The notes under the pieces: generated by a model | The model's input: only the letters and a program-made list of their open reading frames with translations | Told to the model about the DNA's origin: nothing | Databases searched by the model: none | Source of the DNA: UBA2272 sp034368805 | Lineage (GTDB): Bacteria; Actinomycetota; Coriobacteriia; Anaerosomatales; Anaerosomataceae | Reading direction: 5' to 3' | DNA length: 64,000 nucleotides | Assembly (NCBI GenBank): GCA_034368805.1 | Contig: JAXMLJ010000012.1 | Coordinates: forward strand, 1-64,000 | Part shown: piece after piece, positions 1 to 8,359 of the stretch | How positions within the stretch are numbered: the stretch's first letter is position 1 | How the letters are laid out: each line of letters opens with the position of its first letter | Position numbers and translations under genes: made by a program

Positions 1-1
1 G

Positions 2-142
2 CTCGGCGCGCGCTTCGTCGTCATCGTGGGACCCGATGAGCTGGCTGAAGGCGAGTTCACGCTCCGGGATATGGGCACGAAAGAAGAGACACGCGTGGCG
101 TCCGGCATCGCGGTCGACGCCGTCATCGCCGCGCTCGGCTAA
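2..142 (+). CDS. hisS: Histidyl-tRNA synthetase, C-terminal fragment
   Basis: Only the last 46 codons lie inside the window; the frame is open from base 2 and ends in TAA. The residues match the C-terminal anticodon-binding domain of class IIa histidyl-tRNA synthetase: a strand reading ARFVVIVGPDE, then the closing MGTKEETRVA block and a short helix. The enzyme charges tRNA-His in the cytoplasm. aspS starts 15 bases downstream, the hisS-aspS pair usual in Gram-positive bacteria, so the two are probably one transcript. ProRS and ThrRS share the fold, but the TKEE block and the aspS neighbour favour HisS. Confidence 0.85.
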   Translation, partial: LGARFVVIVGPDELAEGEFTLRDMGTKEETRVASGIAVDAVIAALG

Positions 143-157
143 GAGGGGACCACCTAC

Positions 158-1925
158 ATGTTCGACGCACGATACTCGATCCGTTCGCACACCTCAGGTG
201 CGCTTTCCGCCGCCGAAGTGGGCACGCACGTCACACTCGCCGGCTGGGTGGCCAAGCGCCGCGACCACGGCGGCCTCATCTTCGTCGACCTGCGCGATCG
301 CAGCGGTGTCGTGCAGTGCACCTTCGACCCCGATACCTCCGGCGAAGCGTTCGTGACTGCCGAGCGCGTGCGGCCCGAGTGGGTCGTCAGGCTGAGCGGG
401 ACGGTGCGCCGCCGTCCCGAGGGCACGGAGAATCCCAACATGCCCACCGGCGAGATCGAGATCATCGTCGACGCCGCCGAGGTGCTCAACTCAAGTGAGA
501 CACCGCCGTTCGAGATCGAGCCGGGCATCGACACCGACGAGGTCACGCGGATGCGCTACCGCTATCTCGACATCCGGCGCCCCGAGGTCTTCGCGGCCCT
601 GGCGCTGCGCGACCGGGTCACGCAGCGATTCCGCCGCTCACTTGAGGGTCGCGGCTTCATGGAGATCGAGACACCGATCCTCGGCAAGTCGACGCCTGAG
701 GGCGCGCGCGACTTCATCGTGCCGAGCCGCATGAGCCCGGGCTCGTTCTACGCGCTGCCCCAGTCGCCGCAGCTGTTCAAGCAGCTGTTCATGGTCGCGG
801 GTATCGAGCGCTACTACCAGATCGCCCGCTGCTTCCGCGACGAGGATCTCCGCGCGGACCGCCAGCCCGAGTTCACGCAGGTGGATATCGAGATGTCCTT
901 CGCCACGCAAGACGACATCCTTCAGATGATGGAGGACGTCATGCACGACGTGATGAAGGAGGCCGCGGTCGATCTTCCGGTGCCGCTGCCTCGTATGACG
1001 TACGCCGAGGCCATGGACCGCTACGGGTCCGACAGGCCTGACACGCGCTTCGGTATGGAGGTCCACTGCCTTCGCGGCGTCTTCGCCGCAAGCGAGTTCA
1101 AGGTCTTCGCGGGTGTGCTCGGCGCGGGCGGTGTCGTCAAGGGCATCAACGCCAAGGGCGCCGGTGACTGGAGCCGCGGAAAGATCGACGGGCTCAACCA
1201 GGTCGCGCTCGATGCGGGTGCCAAGGGCCTCGCATGGGTCGCATTCCCGACCGAGGGCGAGGTCCGCTCGCCGATCGCCAAGTTCTTCACCGAAGCGGAG
1301 ATGGCCAGTCTGCGCGAGACGCTCGACGTCGAACCCGGTGACCTCGTGCTGATGATCCGACGCACACGATCTGGCCAACGAGGTCCTCGGCGTGTTGCGT
1401 CTCAAGATGGCCGACGAACTTGGGATCGAGCGCACCGGTTTCGACGCGCTGTGGGTCGTTGGCTTCCCAATGTTCAAATATGACGCCGAGGAGGACCGCT
1501 ACACGGCCAATCACCATCCGTTCACGATGCCGCTCGAAGGCGACGTCGACAAGATCGAGACTGCGCCGCTCGAGGTCGGTTCGTACAGTTACGACCTGAT
1601 CATCAACGGCTACGAGATCGGCGGCGGGACCTTACGTATCCACAACGCCGACCTGCAGATGAGGGTGCTGTCGCGCCTCGGACACTCGGAAGAGGAGGCG
1701 CGCACGCAGTTCGGCTTCCTGCTCGACGCGCTGTCGTTCGGCGCGCCGCCGCACGGCGGCATCGCCCTCGGTCTGGATCGGCTTGTGATGTTGCTCGCGG
1801 GTGCGGGTTCTATCCGCGACGTGATCGCGTTTCCCAAGACATCGTCCGGGGCAGATCCCCTGACCGGCGCACCGGACACCGTGAGCGCGCGGCAGTTGCG
1901 CGATGTGCACCTCAAGACGGACTAA
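158..1925 (+). pseudogene. aspS: Aspartyl-tRNA synthetase, reading frame broken by a frameshift
   Basis: Aspartyl-tRNA synthetase, a cytoplasmic class IIb enzyme that charges tRNA-Asp. From ATG 158 one frame gives the N-terminal OB-fold anticodon domain (about residues 15-105), class II motif 2 with FRDEDLRADRQPEF near residue 225, and most of the bacterial GAD insert. At about codon 400 the frame is lost: after ATC at 1355-1357 a single C (1358) precedes GAC, and the homologous sequence (DAHDLANEV...LRLKM, then motif 3 GLDRLVMLLAG) continues one frame over to the TAA at 1925. Two bases are most simply missing (ATC-GCC-GAC expected, giving the usual A-D pair). Joined, the product is about 589 residues, the normal length. 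As the gene is essential, a sequencing or assembly error is the likeliest cause. Confidence 0.85.
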
Positions 1926-1935
1926 GGCAGGCCCG

Positions 1936-2241
1936 ATGTCTTCCACGCTTCTCGCCTCGGCCGCCATCGTGATCGTCTCGTCGTTGGCGTTCATCGCTGT
2001 CGGCACGGTGTACAAGTGGGACCTCTCGTCTCACGGCTACGCCCGGTGGCAGCAGGTCATCGGCGTCTGCGGCGTGGTGGGCATCGCGGGCATAGCGGCG
2101 TACAGCCGCATCGATGAACCGGTTGTCGCAGGGGCCGTCTTACTTGGCGGGATCGTCCTTGCCGTCGGCTACGCATTCTTCTACCGGCGGCTCACCGCGC
2201 GCATGATCGAGCTCACGGCTCCGCCGGAAGACGCTGGCTAG
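1936..2241 (+). CDS. Small hypothetical membrane protein with three membrane segments
   Basis: A 101-residue protein that I do not recognise. It starts at ATG 1936, 10 bases after aspS. Three hydrophobic stretches (about residues 4-24, 38-57 and 62-84) predict a small integral membrane protein, with YKWD after the first segment and a YRRLTARM tail that is probably cytoplasmic. A longer in-frame start at 1903 would overlap aspS and adds a basic, non-conserved-looking lead, so it was not chosen. It probably rides on the hisS-aspS transcript. No motif suggests a function. Confidence 0.6.
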   Translation: MSSTLLASAAIVIVSSLAFIAVGTVYKWDLSSHGYARWQQVIGVCGVVGIAGIAAYSRIDEPVVAGAVLLGGIVLAVGYAFFYRRLTARMIELTAPPEDAG

Positions 2242-2277
2242 GTGGGGACGCGCGCCGCGCGGTCGACCGATCACGTG

Positions 2278-2307
2278 ATGACGTGCGCCGTGCGGTGGTG
2301 CTACCAT
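2278..2307 (+). promoter_or_regulatory. Predicted promoter of the 6S-like RNA
   Basis: A -10 box TACCAT at 2302-2307 is preceded by GTGC, matching the extended -10 seen before several genes in this window. A weak -35 (ATGACG, 2278-2283) lies 18 bases upstream. Transcription would begin near 2313, at the foot of the long stem described for the RNA. Inferred from sequence only. Confidence 0.4.
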
Positions 2308-2312
2308 GATGG

Positions 2313-2486
2313 TGCCTTGCCTTGCGTGGTATCGGTGTCAGCGGTTGAGCCAACACCTCTTGACCGGGAGCCCTACATTTCGCGGGGAAGTGGTATCCCC
2401 TTCCGGGGAAGCGCGGAGCCGCGGTGCGGGCACCCACCTGCTACGGCAGGTTCACCCGGCCGACCACGCAGGGCGGGGTGCATTTT
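2313..2486 (+). ncRNA. ssrS: Candidate 6S RNA
   Basis: The only large gap in the first 15 kb holds a strong RNA structure. Bases 2315-2330 pair with 2463-2478 over 16 consecutive positions (four G-U pairs). Inside the stem lie a GGTGT/ACACC hairpin (2334-2357), a GC-rich hairpin region around 2384-2408, and a perfect six-pair hairpin ACCTGC-TACG-GCAGGT near 2437-2452. The 3' end runs into CATTTT. A long closing stem, an interrupted centre, about 174 nt, and a position between aspS and rarA all fit 6S RNA; the Bacillus homologue bsrA lies in the same neighbourhood. 6S RNA binds the RNA polymerase housekeeping-sigma holoenzyme as a promoter mimic. The alternative is a structured leader of the lipoprotein gene. 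Confidence 0.55.
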
Positions 2487-2508
2487 CACAACGTCCGCGG
2501 AGGGACAC

Positions 2509-3060
2509 ATGCGCAGACTCATCGCAGCACTCGTCATAGCAGTTCTCGCGTTCGTCCTTGTCGGTTGTGGCGGCGGAGGCGAGCCCGCCGAGCCCGCCGA
2601 GACGCCTCCGGCGGACGCGCCCGCTCCCGTGGACCCGGTTGTTGTCGAGCCGGAGTACGTCACGGACCGCTCGGCCAACGATAACGATCTCGAGCCGACA
2701 CCGTTCCCGTCGTTCACGTCGACGGACACCCCGGCTGTCTTCACCGAGAAGATCGCCGCCGGCCGCGCCATGGTCATCCTCTTCTACGATCCGGCGCAGC
2801 AGGTCACCGCGACGTTGCGTCCGGAGGTCGACGCGGTCATGCAGGACTACCGCGGACTTGTGGACCTTGTGACCTTCGATGTCGGCGGCAGCGCGGACAG
2901 TGATTCCGCCAAGCGTGCGGTCGTCTACGCCTCCGAACTCGGCGTCCTCAGCACGCCGTACCTGATCGTCGTTGACGAGGGTGGCTTCATCACGTGGCGT
3001 TGGAAGGGCTACGTCGACCGCGCCTACATCGAGCGTGAGGTCGAGCGCGCTTCCAAGTAG
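2509..3060 (+). CDS. Thioredoxin-fold lipoprotein without a CXXC motif
   Basis: A 183-residue secreted lipoprotein. ATG 2509 follows a good ribosome site (GGAGG, 2499-2503). A basic start and hydrophobic segment end in the lipobox LVGC, with Cys20 as the lipidated residue. A Pro/Glu/Ala-rich linker (to about residue 60) leads to a thioredoxin-like domain with AMVILFYDP, VDLVTFDVGG and the loop STPYLIVVDEGG holding the usual cis-proline. The catalytic CXXC is absent: the position after FYD reads PAQQ. A thiol-disulfide role is therefore unlikely; a binding or structural role is possible. rarA starts 2 bases after its stop, so the two are probably co-transcribed. Confidence 0.7.
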   Translation: MRRLIAALVIAVLAFVLVGCGGGGEPAEPAETPPADAPAPVDPVVVEPEYVTDRSANDNDLEPTPFPSFTSTDTPAVFTEKIAAGRAMVILFYDPAQQVTATLRPEVDAVMQDYRGLVDLVTFDVGGSADSDSAKRAVVYASELGVLSTPYLIVVDEGGFITWRWKGYVDRAYIEREVERASK

Positions 3061-3062
3061 CC

Positions 3063-4361
3063 ATGAGCGACCTGTTCGATGAAGCAGCGGACAAGGCGCT
3101 TACGGCGGCCGCACCCCTGGCCGCGCGCGTGCGTCCGCGCACCCTCGACGAGTTCGTCGGTCAGGATCACGTACTCGGACCGGGCACGGTTCTGCGCTCG
3201 GCGATAGAAGACGACACCCTCTCGTCGCTCATCCTCTACGGGCCGGCCGGCACCGGAAAGACGAGTCTGGCCCGGGTCATCGCCGGGATGACCGAGGCCC
3301 ATGTGTCCGAGATCTCTGCGGTCAGTGCGGGGGTCAAGGAGGTCCGCGCGGTCATCGATCAGGCGCGCGAGCGTCTCAAGATGACCGGTACGCGCACCAT
3401 CCTGTTCATCGACGAGATCCACCGCTTCAGCAAGTCGCAGCAAGACGCGCTCCTTCACGCCGTCGAGGATCGGCTCGTCACCCTCATCGGCGCGACTACG
3501 GAGAACCCGTTCTTCGAGGTGAATGCTCCGCTCATCAGCCGCTCCCGGGTCATCGAGTTCCTGCCCCTGGGCGACGACGAGGTGCGGCTGATCGTGGAGC
3601 GTGCGTCGACCGACCGCGCCCGCGGTCTGGGAGGGCGGGTCGTCCTCGATCCGGCGGCTGTCGACCGGATCGTCACACTTGCGGGTGGTGACGCGCGGAT
3701 CGCGCTCACGATGCTCGAGTTGGCGTTCCAGGTGGCACCTCGCGATGAGGGAGGTGTTGCGCGAGTCGGAGCCGACGAGGTCCTCCGCGCAGCAGCGACG
3801 CGGGCGCTGCCGTACGACAAGGGCGGCGACGTCCACTACGACGTCATCTCGGCGTTCATCAAGTCGATGCGGGGGAGCGATCCCGATGCGGCGGTGTACT
3901 GGCTCGCGCGCATGATCCACGGCGGTGAGGACCCCAAGTTCATCGCGCGGCGGATGCTCATCTTCGCCTCGGAGGACGTCGGCATGGCCGATTCCGATGC
4001 GCTGCTTGTCGCGCATGCGGCGTTCAAGGCCGCCGAGTCGGTAGGCTGGCCCGAGGCGCGCATCAATCTGGCGCATGCTGCGGTCTATCTGGCGCTCGCG
4101 CCCAAGAGCAACGCTGCCTATATCGCGATCGACGAGGCGCTCACCGATGTCCGCGAGGGTGCCGCCCGGCAGGTTCCCGACCACCTGCGGGACCGGCACC
4201 GGCCCGGTGCCGAACGGTATCCTGCGTATGCGTATCCGCACGATCATCCGGGAGCGTGGGTCGAACAGCAGTATCTGCCCGACGGGCTGACCGGCAAGCG
4301 CTACTACCGGCCCCGGGGGCACTCACGCGCCGCAGGCGAAGCTCCGGAAGATGAGCGGTGA
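3063..4361 (+). CDS. rarA: Replication-associated recombination protein A (AAA+ ATPase)
   Basis: RarA (MgsA) is a clamp-loader-like AAA+ ATPase acting at stalled replication forks. The 432-residue product has the usual length. It shows the N-terminal block PLAARVRPRTLDEFVGQDH, Walker A GPAGTGKTS near residue 60, Walker B LFIDEIHRF near 115, sensor 1 GATTENP and the arginine-finger region SRSRVIEF. The C-terminal tetramerisation domain includes DVHYDVISAFIKSMRGSDPD and RRMLIFASEDVGMAD, diagnostic of this family rather than RuvB or DnaX. ATG 3063 lies just after the upstream stop. The order aspS - 6S RNA - rarA is shared with Bacillus. Confidence 0.95.
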   Translation: MSDLFDEAADKALTAAAPLAARVRPRTLDEFVGQDHVLGPGTVLRSAIEDDTLSSLILYGPAGTGKTSLARVIAGMTEAHVSEISAVSAGVKEVRAVIDQARERLKMTGTRTILFIDEIHRFSKSQQDALLHAVEDRLVTLIGATTENPFFEVNAPLISRSRVIEFLPLGDDEVRLIVERASTDRARGLGGRVVLDPAAVDRIVTLAGGDARIALTMLELAFQVAPRDEGGVARVGADEVLRAAATRALPYDKGGDVHYDVISAFIKSMRGSDPDAAVYWLARMIHGGEDPKFIARRMLIFASEDVGMADSDALLVAHAAFKAAESVGWPEARINLAHAAVYLALAPKSNAAYIAIDEALTDVREGAARQVPDHLRDRHRPGAERYPAYAYPHDHPGAWVEQQYLPDGLTGKRYYRPRGHSRAAGEAPEDER

Positions 4362-4391
4362 GCGCGGTGCCGCCTGAGGTGCGCCCTTTGC

Positions 4392-4397
4392 TACACT
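4392..4397 (+). promoter_or_regulatory. Predicted -10 box before the DUF948 gene
   Basis: TACACT preceded by TTTGC lies 38 bases upstream of the ATG at 4435. It matches the GCTA-type -10 seen elsewhere in the window, so the DUF948/anti-sigma/sigma genes may start a new transcript here. No clear -35 was found. Confidence 0.4.
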
Positions 4398-4434
4398 AGG
4401 CGGGTACGTCTCGTCGGCGGCCGAAGGGTGTGCG

Positions 4435-4767
4435 ATGGATATCGCAGGGGCGCTCGGCACCACGCTCACCATCGTCTTGATCATCCTGGCCGCAGCGGCC
4501 ACCTACGCGGTGTTCGTGCTGGTCGTGGCGGTCAAGGATGCGCGGATCGCGCTTGAGGACGTCCGGAGCCGGCTCGTGCCGCTCCTCGAGAAGGCGGATA
4601 TCACGATCGACGCGATCGACGCCGAGTTGCTTCGCGTCGATGCGATCGTCACTCAGGCCGAGGAGGTCGGAGACGCCGTTTCGACCGCGAGCGACTTCAT
4701 TCGTTCACCCGTGAACTCGGCAGCCCAGGGCATCGCGCGGATCGCCCGCGCATTCGGAAAGCGGTAG
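4435..4767 (+). CDS. DUF948-family membrane-anchored protein
   Basis: A 110-residue protein with one N-terminal membrane segment (about residues 10-32, IVLIILAAAATYAVFVLVVAV). A long amphipathic, probably coiled-coil helix with regular Leu/Val/Ile spacing (VRSRLVPLLEKADITIDAIDAEL) follows. This layout and the IDAELLRVDAIV core resemble DUF948 (YtxG-like) proteins of Gram-positive bacteria, often linked to general stress regulons. It precedes an anti-sigma/sigma pair by 33 bases, which fits a stress-related unit. The family is assigned by layout, so a generic coiled-coil membrane protein cannot be excluded. Confidence 0.6.
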   Translation: MDIAGALGTTLTIVLIILAAAATYAVFVLVVAVKDARIALEDVRSRLVPLLEKADITIDAIDAELLRVDAIVTQAEEVGDAVSTASDFIRSPVNSAAQGIARIARAFGKR

Positions 4768-4800
4768 CGTCAGACCACGGACGCTTCGCGAGGAGGACCC

Positions 4801-5202
4801 ATGCACGCAGACTCTATCAGGCTCACGGTGCCGGCACGCGGCGAGTACGCCAAGACGGTCCGGATGACGGCCGCACAGCTCGCGAGCCGGATCGGCATGT
4901 CGTACGACCAGGTCGACGACGTGCGGATAGCGGCTGAGGAGGCGTTCGTGTACGCCTGCGAGTGCGCAGCCGATGCGGCCGAGATCACATTCGACTTCGA
5001 GATCACCGGGTCGACGCTCTCGGTGCGCGTCGGCCCGCTGCCGGCCAGCTGCATGCCACAAGCCGGTGCGGCATCGGAGAACTACGCTGAGTTCATCCTC
5101 CGCTCCGTCTGCGACGACTTCTCCGTCGAACACGTGGCGGGCGAGTGCGTGCTGCGCCTCACGTGTGCGACGGCTGTCCTTCCGGGCGATCCCGTTGCCT
5201 AG
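4801..5202 (+). CDS. RsbW-like anti-sigma regulatory factor, degenerate ATP site
   Basis: A 133-residue protein with the GHKL ATPase-like fold of RsbW/SpoIIAB anti-sigma factors, which hold a SigB/SigF-type sigma factor inactive. ATG 4801 follows GAGGAGG. The helix DDVRIAAEEAFVYA aligns with the N box (E-A-x-x-N-A), but the Mg-binding Asn is Tyr51. No D-x-G-x-G motif follows; the equivalent stretch reads VRVGPLPA. The closing helix and strand (FILRSVCDDFSVEH, CVLRLTCA) match the family. It overlaps the sigma gene start, as expected for a regulator and its target. No RsbV-type antagonist gene is nearby. ATP binding or kinase activity may be lost. Confidence 0.75.
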   Translation: MHADSIRLTVPARGEYAKTVRMTAAQLASRIGMSYDQVDDVRIAAEEAFVYACECAADAAEITFDFEITGSTLSVRVGPLPASCMPQAGAASENYAEFILRSVCDDFSVEHVAGECVLRLTCATAVLPGDPVA

Positions 5203-5980
5203 GCCCGCACACCGACAAGAGCGCAGGCTCGTCTGGGACAAGGCCCACACTCGGCGGCTGTTCCTGCACTACCGCGCGCACGGCGACGAGGAGTCGCGCG
5301 ACGAGCTCATCACCATGTACCTCAACCTGGTCAAGTACCTGGCCAGCCGATTCCGCAATCGTGGCGAGCCGATCGACGACCTCATCCAGGTAGGGACGAT
5401 CGGTCTTATCAAGGCCATCGATCGGTTCGACACGGATCGGCAGGTCGAATTCACGACCTATGCCACGCCGACGATCGTCGGTGAACTCAAGCGATACTTC
5501 CGTGACAAGGGGTGGGCGATCAAAGTCCCGCGCCGTTTGCAGGAACTCTCGTTCCGCGTGAACCAGGCGGTCGATCACCTGACCCAGAAGCTCCAGCGTT
5601 CACCTACCATAATCGAGATAGCGGCGCATCTCGACGTGACGACGGAAGAAGTGCTCGAAGCGCTCGAGACCTCCGAGGCGTATAACTTCGTGTCGCTCGA
5701 GAACGATCGCAACTCTGACGGCAATGATTCCTTCAGCATCCTCGAGTACATCGGTGAGGACGATCAGTTGCTGGCCGTCGTCGACGATCGCGCCACGCTC
5801 GCCGCCGCGCTCAAGTACTTGACGCCCCAGGAGCAGCACGTGCTCTACCTCCGGTTCTTTCAGGGGCTCACGCAGACTGAGATCGCGAGCACGCTCGGGA
5901 TCTCGCAGATGCAGGTGTCGCGCATGCTGCGCAAGACGCTGAGAGCCATGCGCGAGCATCTCGTGGCCGGGGAGGCCTAG
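5195..5980 (+). CDS. SigB/SigF-family RNA polymerase sigma factor
   Basis: An alternative sigma-70 factor of the SigB/SigF/SigG class, directing RNA polymerase to stress or developmental promoters. Region 2 is clear (LVKYLASRFRNRGEPIDDL, then GLIKAIDRFD, FTTYATPTIVGELKRYFRDK). Region 3 contains IKVPRRLQELSFRVNQ, and region 4 ends with LTPQEQHVLYLRFF and the helix-turn-helix GLTQTEIASTLGISQMQVSR. The start is uncertain: TTG 5195 overlaps the anti-sigma stop and gives 261 residues, while GTG 5165 would add ten. Neither has a strong ribosome site, so translational coupling to the anti-sigma gene is likely. Confidence 0.88.
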   Translation: MPRPAHRQERRLVWDKAHTRRLFLHYRAHGDEESRDELITMYLNLVKYLASRFRNRGEPIDDLIQVGTIGLIKAIDRFDTDRQVEFTTYATPTIVGELKRYFRDKGWAIKVPRRLQELSFRVNQAVDHLTQKLQRSPTIIEIAAHLDVTTEEVLEALETSEAYNFVSLENDRNSDGNDSFSILEYIGEDDQLLAVVDDRATLAAALKYLTPQEQHVLYLRFFQGLTQTEIASTLGISQMQVSRMLRKTLRAMREHLVAGEA

Positions 5981-7164
5981 TGTCGCCGGCACCGCACGGA
6001 CTTCTCGACGACCGATGGGTGCGGCTCGGTGCTCGGGCCTGGGCGTTGGCAGGAGTCGCGTTGCTCGTGGCGGGCGCGTTATGGCTGCTCGGGCGCACGG
6101 CGCCGGTGCTGACACCGTTCCTGCTGGCGCTTGTCGTCGTCATCGTGCTCCGACGTCCCGTGGCGGCGCTCGAGGCACGCGGGGTCGCGCGTTGGCTCGC
6201 GGTCGTCGTGTGCTACGTGGTATCGGCGGTCATCGTCACCGTGGCGTCCTTGTTCGTCGTACCGGTGGTGGCGCGCGAGGTCGCCGCGTTCGCCGAGGCG
6301 TTCCCGCGCTACTACGACGCGGTCGTGGGGCTGTGGGCCAGACTCGAGAGCGAGTACGCGGCGGTCGAGTGGCCGGCGTGGGTCGGCGAGGTGTTGCTGT
6401 CGTCGCGCGCGACGATCGTCTCGTGGGCGACTCAGCTTTCCGGCTCCACAGCGCGACTCGTCGTGACCCTCGGCGGCCGCTTCTTCGGCTTCTTCGTCCA
6501 CCTGTTCCTCGCGCTTGCGCTGGCGTTCTTCGTTCTGAGAGACCTGCCCACGATCAAGACCGAGTTGTTCGCGCTCGCCGGTCCGGGGCGCCGTGCCGAG
6601 TGGGTGCGACTGGCGAGTGAGGTCGTGAGCGTGTTGGAGGGATTCCTCAAAGGCCAGCTGATCATCGCGACCGTCGTTGGTGTCATCACCGGCGTCGGAC
6701 TGGCGGTGCTCGGTGTGCCGTACTCGGCGGTCATCGGCCTGATCGCCGGGGTGACCAACCTGGTCCCGTACGTCGGTCCTATCGTTGGAGGCGCCGTCGC
6801 GGCGGTATCGGCCGCGTTCGTCAGCCCGCAGTTGATGTTCTGGACGATCGCATGGGTCTTCGTCGTGCAGCAGACCGAGTCGCTCGCGCTTCAGCCGAGG
6901 GTCATGGCGCGGCAGGTGCGCATCCATCCCGCACTGGTGATCGTGTCGCTGACGATCGGAGCGACGTTCTTCGGCCTCGCGGGCATGCTGCTTGCCGTGC
7001 CGGTAGCGGCGGTGCTGACGGTCGTCTTCGTACACTACTACGAGAAGTCGTCGGGGCGTGACGTGCGCACCAACGGAGGGGTGCTCTTCCCGGCCAGGCG
7101 TGCCAAGGCGCACCCCGCCGAGACGCCGGCCGAGACTCCGGCGTCTGCGGATGGAGGTGCGTAG
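5980..7164 (+). CDS. AI-2E family membrane transporter (first of a pair)
   Basis: A 394-residue polytopic protein of the AI-2E transporter (PF01594) superfamily, whose members export small molecules or exchange ions. GTG 5980 shares its first base with the sigma stop codon. It has an N-terminal helix pair, a hydrophilic stretch (residues about 100-150), and a C-terminal set of helices with the family features FLKGQLIIA, GVPYSAVIGLIAGVTNLVPYVGP and HPALVIVSLTIGATFFGLAGMLLAVPVAAV. The tail after about residue 365 is Pro/Glu/Ala-rich. The gene is coupled to the sigma factor and followed 1 base later by a paralogue. The substrate is unknown. Confidence 0.85.
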   Translation: MSPAPHGLLDDRWVRLGARAWALAGVALLVAGALWLLGRTAPVLTPFLLALVVVIVLRRPVAALEARGVARWLAVVVCYVVSAVIVTVASLFVVPVVAREVAAFAEAFPRYYDAVVGLWARLESEYAAVEWPAWVGEVLLSSRATIVSWATQLSGSTARLVVTLGGRFFGFFVHLFLALALAFFVLRDLPTIKTELFALAGPGRRAEWVRLASEVVSVLEGFLKGQLIIATVVGVITGVGLAVLGVPYSAVIGLIAGVTNLVPYVGPIVGGAVAAVSAAFVSPQLMFWTIAWVFVVQQTESLALQPRVMARQVRIHPALVIVSLTIGATFFGLAGMLLAVPVAAVLTVVFVHYYEKSSGRDVRTNGGVLFPARRAKAHPAETPAETPASADGGA

Positions 7165-7165
7165 T

Positions 7166-8359
7166 ATGCGCACGGGCGAGTTGAAGGCGCAGGACACGTG
7201 GGTGCGTGTCCTCGTGGTCGCGTGGGCGCTTGTGGGCATCGGGTTGCTGCTCGCGGCGTTCGGATGGCTGCTCGGCAGGATCTCGGGCGCCCTCGTGCCG
7301 TTCGGTCTTGCCGTCATCATCGTCTACCTGTTCCGCGGACCGGTGGCCGCCCTCGAGCGCCGGGGATGGAAGCGCGGGCTCGCGGCCGGCGTGTGTTACC
7401 TCGTCGGGCTTGCCGTGATGGGGATCGCGCTCGCGTTCGTGATCCCGCCGCTCGTCAACCAGATCCGCGAGTTCATCATCGCGTTCCCGACGTACTACGA
7501 GCGGGCCAGCACCATGCTGCTCGAGTACCAGAACCGCTACGAGGCGCTCGTGGTGCCGCCGTGGCTCGAGGACGCAGTTCTCAACCTGCAGGACACGCTG
7601 ACGAGACAGTCGGCCGAGTGGTCGGCGTTGCTCGCAAAGGAGATCTTCAGCGTGGGCGGTACGGCCGTCGAACTGCTCGCCAACAGCGTGCTTGCCCTCG
7701 TGGTGGGATTCTGGATCCTCAAGGATCTGCCGACCATCAACCGGGAGACGCTGTTGCTCGCCGGCGCGAAGCGGCAGGACGAGGCGCGGATCGTCTCGGA
7801 GAAGGTGTCGCGCGTCCTCGGCGGCTATCTGCGGGGTCAACTGATACTCTCGGCTGCCACGGCGGTCATCGTCACGATCGGTCTGACCGTCTTCGGCGTT
7901 CCGTACTCGCTCGTCATCGGCCTGCTGGCCGGCCTGTTCAACGTGATCCCCTGGGTCGGTCCCGCACTGACAGCGGTCATCGCAGGAATCGCCGCGGCGT
8001 TCGTGAGCCCGTGGCTCATCATCGCGGGCGTGGGCACGTCTGTTGCTGCGCAGCAGCTGACCGAGATCTTCGTGCAGCCCCGGGTGATGTCCGAGCAAGT
8101 CGACCTGCACCCGCTTCTGGTGATATTCTCGCTGCTCGCGGGGGCCGCGCTCTTCGGATTCGTGGGGCTGTTGCTCGCGATACCGGTTGCGGCCGTGGCG
8201 AAGGGACTGTTCGTCTACTACTTCGAGAAGTACACGGACTCGAAGCTTTCGTCGGCCGAGGGCGCGCTGTTCCGCTCGAAGGAATCCGACGAATGCGAGT
8301 GCCCGCCGGGTGACGGCGCCCCGTCCGATGAGACTGCTACATCCGAGGAGACCGAGTAA
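7166..8359 (+). CDS. AI-2E family membrane transporter (second of a pair)
   Basis: A 397-residue paralogue of the preceding protein, about eight membrane helices long. ATG 7166 was chosen because GGAGGT lies 8 bases upstream; an in-frame ATG at 7151 sits inside the previous gene. Family hallmarks are YLRGQLILS, GVPYSLVIGLLAGLFNVIPWVGP and HPLLVIFSLLAGAALFGFVGLLLAIPVAAV. The tail is acidic with a CECPPGD stretch that could bind metal. alaS begins directly after the TAA. The two copies differ in the soluble stretch (residues about 85-150), suggesting different partners or a heteromer. Substrate unknown. Confidence 0.85.
   Translation: MRTGELKAQDTWVRVLVVAWALVGIGLLLAAFGWLLGRISGALVPFGLAVIIVYLFRGPVAALERRGWKRGLAAGVCYLVGLAVMGIALAFVIPPLVNQIREFIIAFPTYYERASTMLLEYQNRYEALVVPPWLEDAVLNLQDTLTRQSAEWSALLAKEIFSVGGTAVELLANSVLALVVGFWILKDLPTINRETLLLAGAKRQDEARIVSEKVSRVLGGYLRGQLILSAATAVIVTIGLTVFGVPYSLVIGLLAGLFNVIPWVGPALTAVIAGIAAAFVSPWLIIAGVGTSVAAQQLTEIFVQPRVMSEQVDLHPLLVIFSLLAGAALFGFVGLLLAIPVAAVAKGLFVYYFEKYTDSKLSSAEGALFRSKESDECECPPGDGAPSDETATSEETE

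Noticed and set aside
1355..1392. Programmed ribosomal frameshifting in aspS
   Set aside because: No slippery run, internal ribosome-like site or downstream pseudoknot is obvious, and AspRS is not known to use recoding; an error or mutation is simpler.
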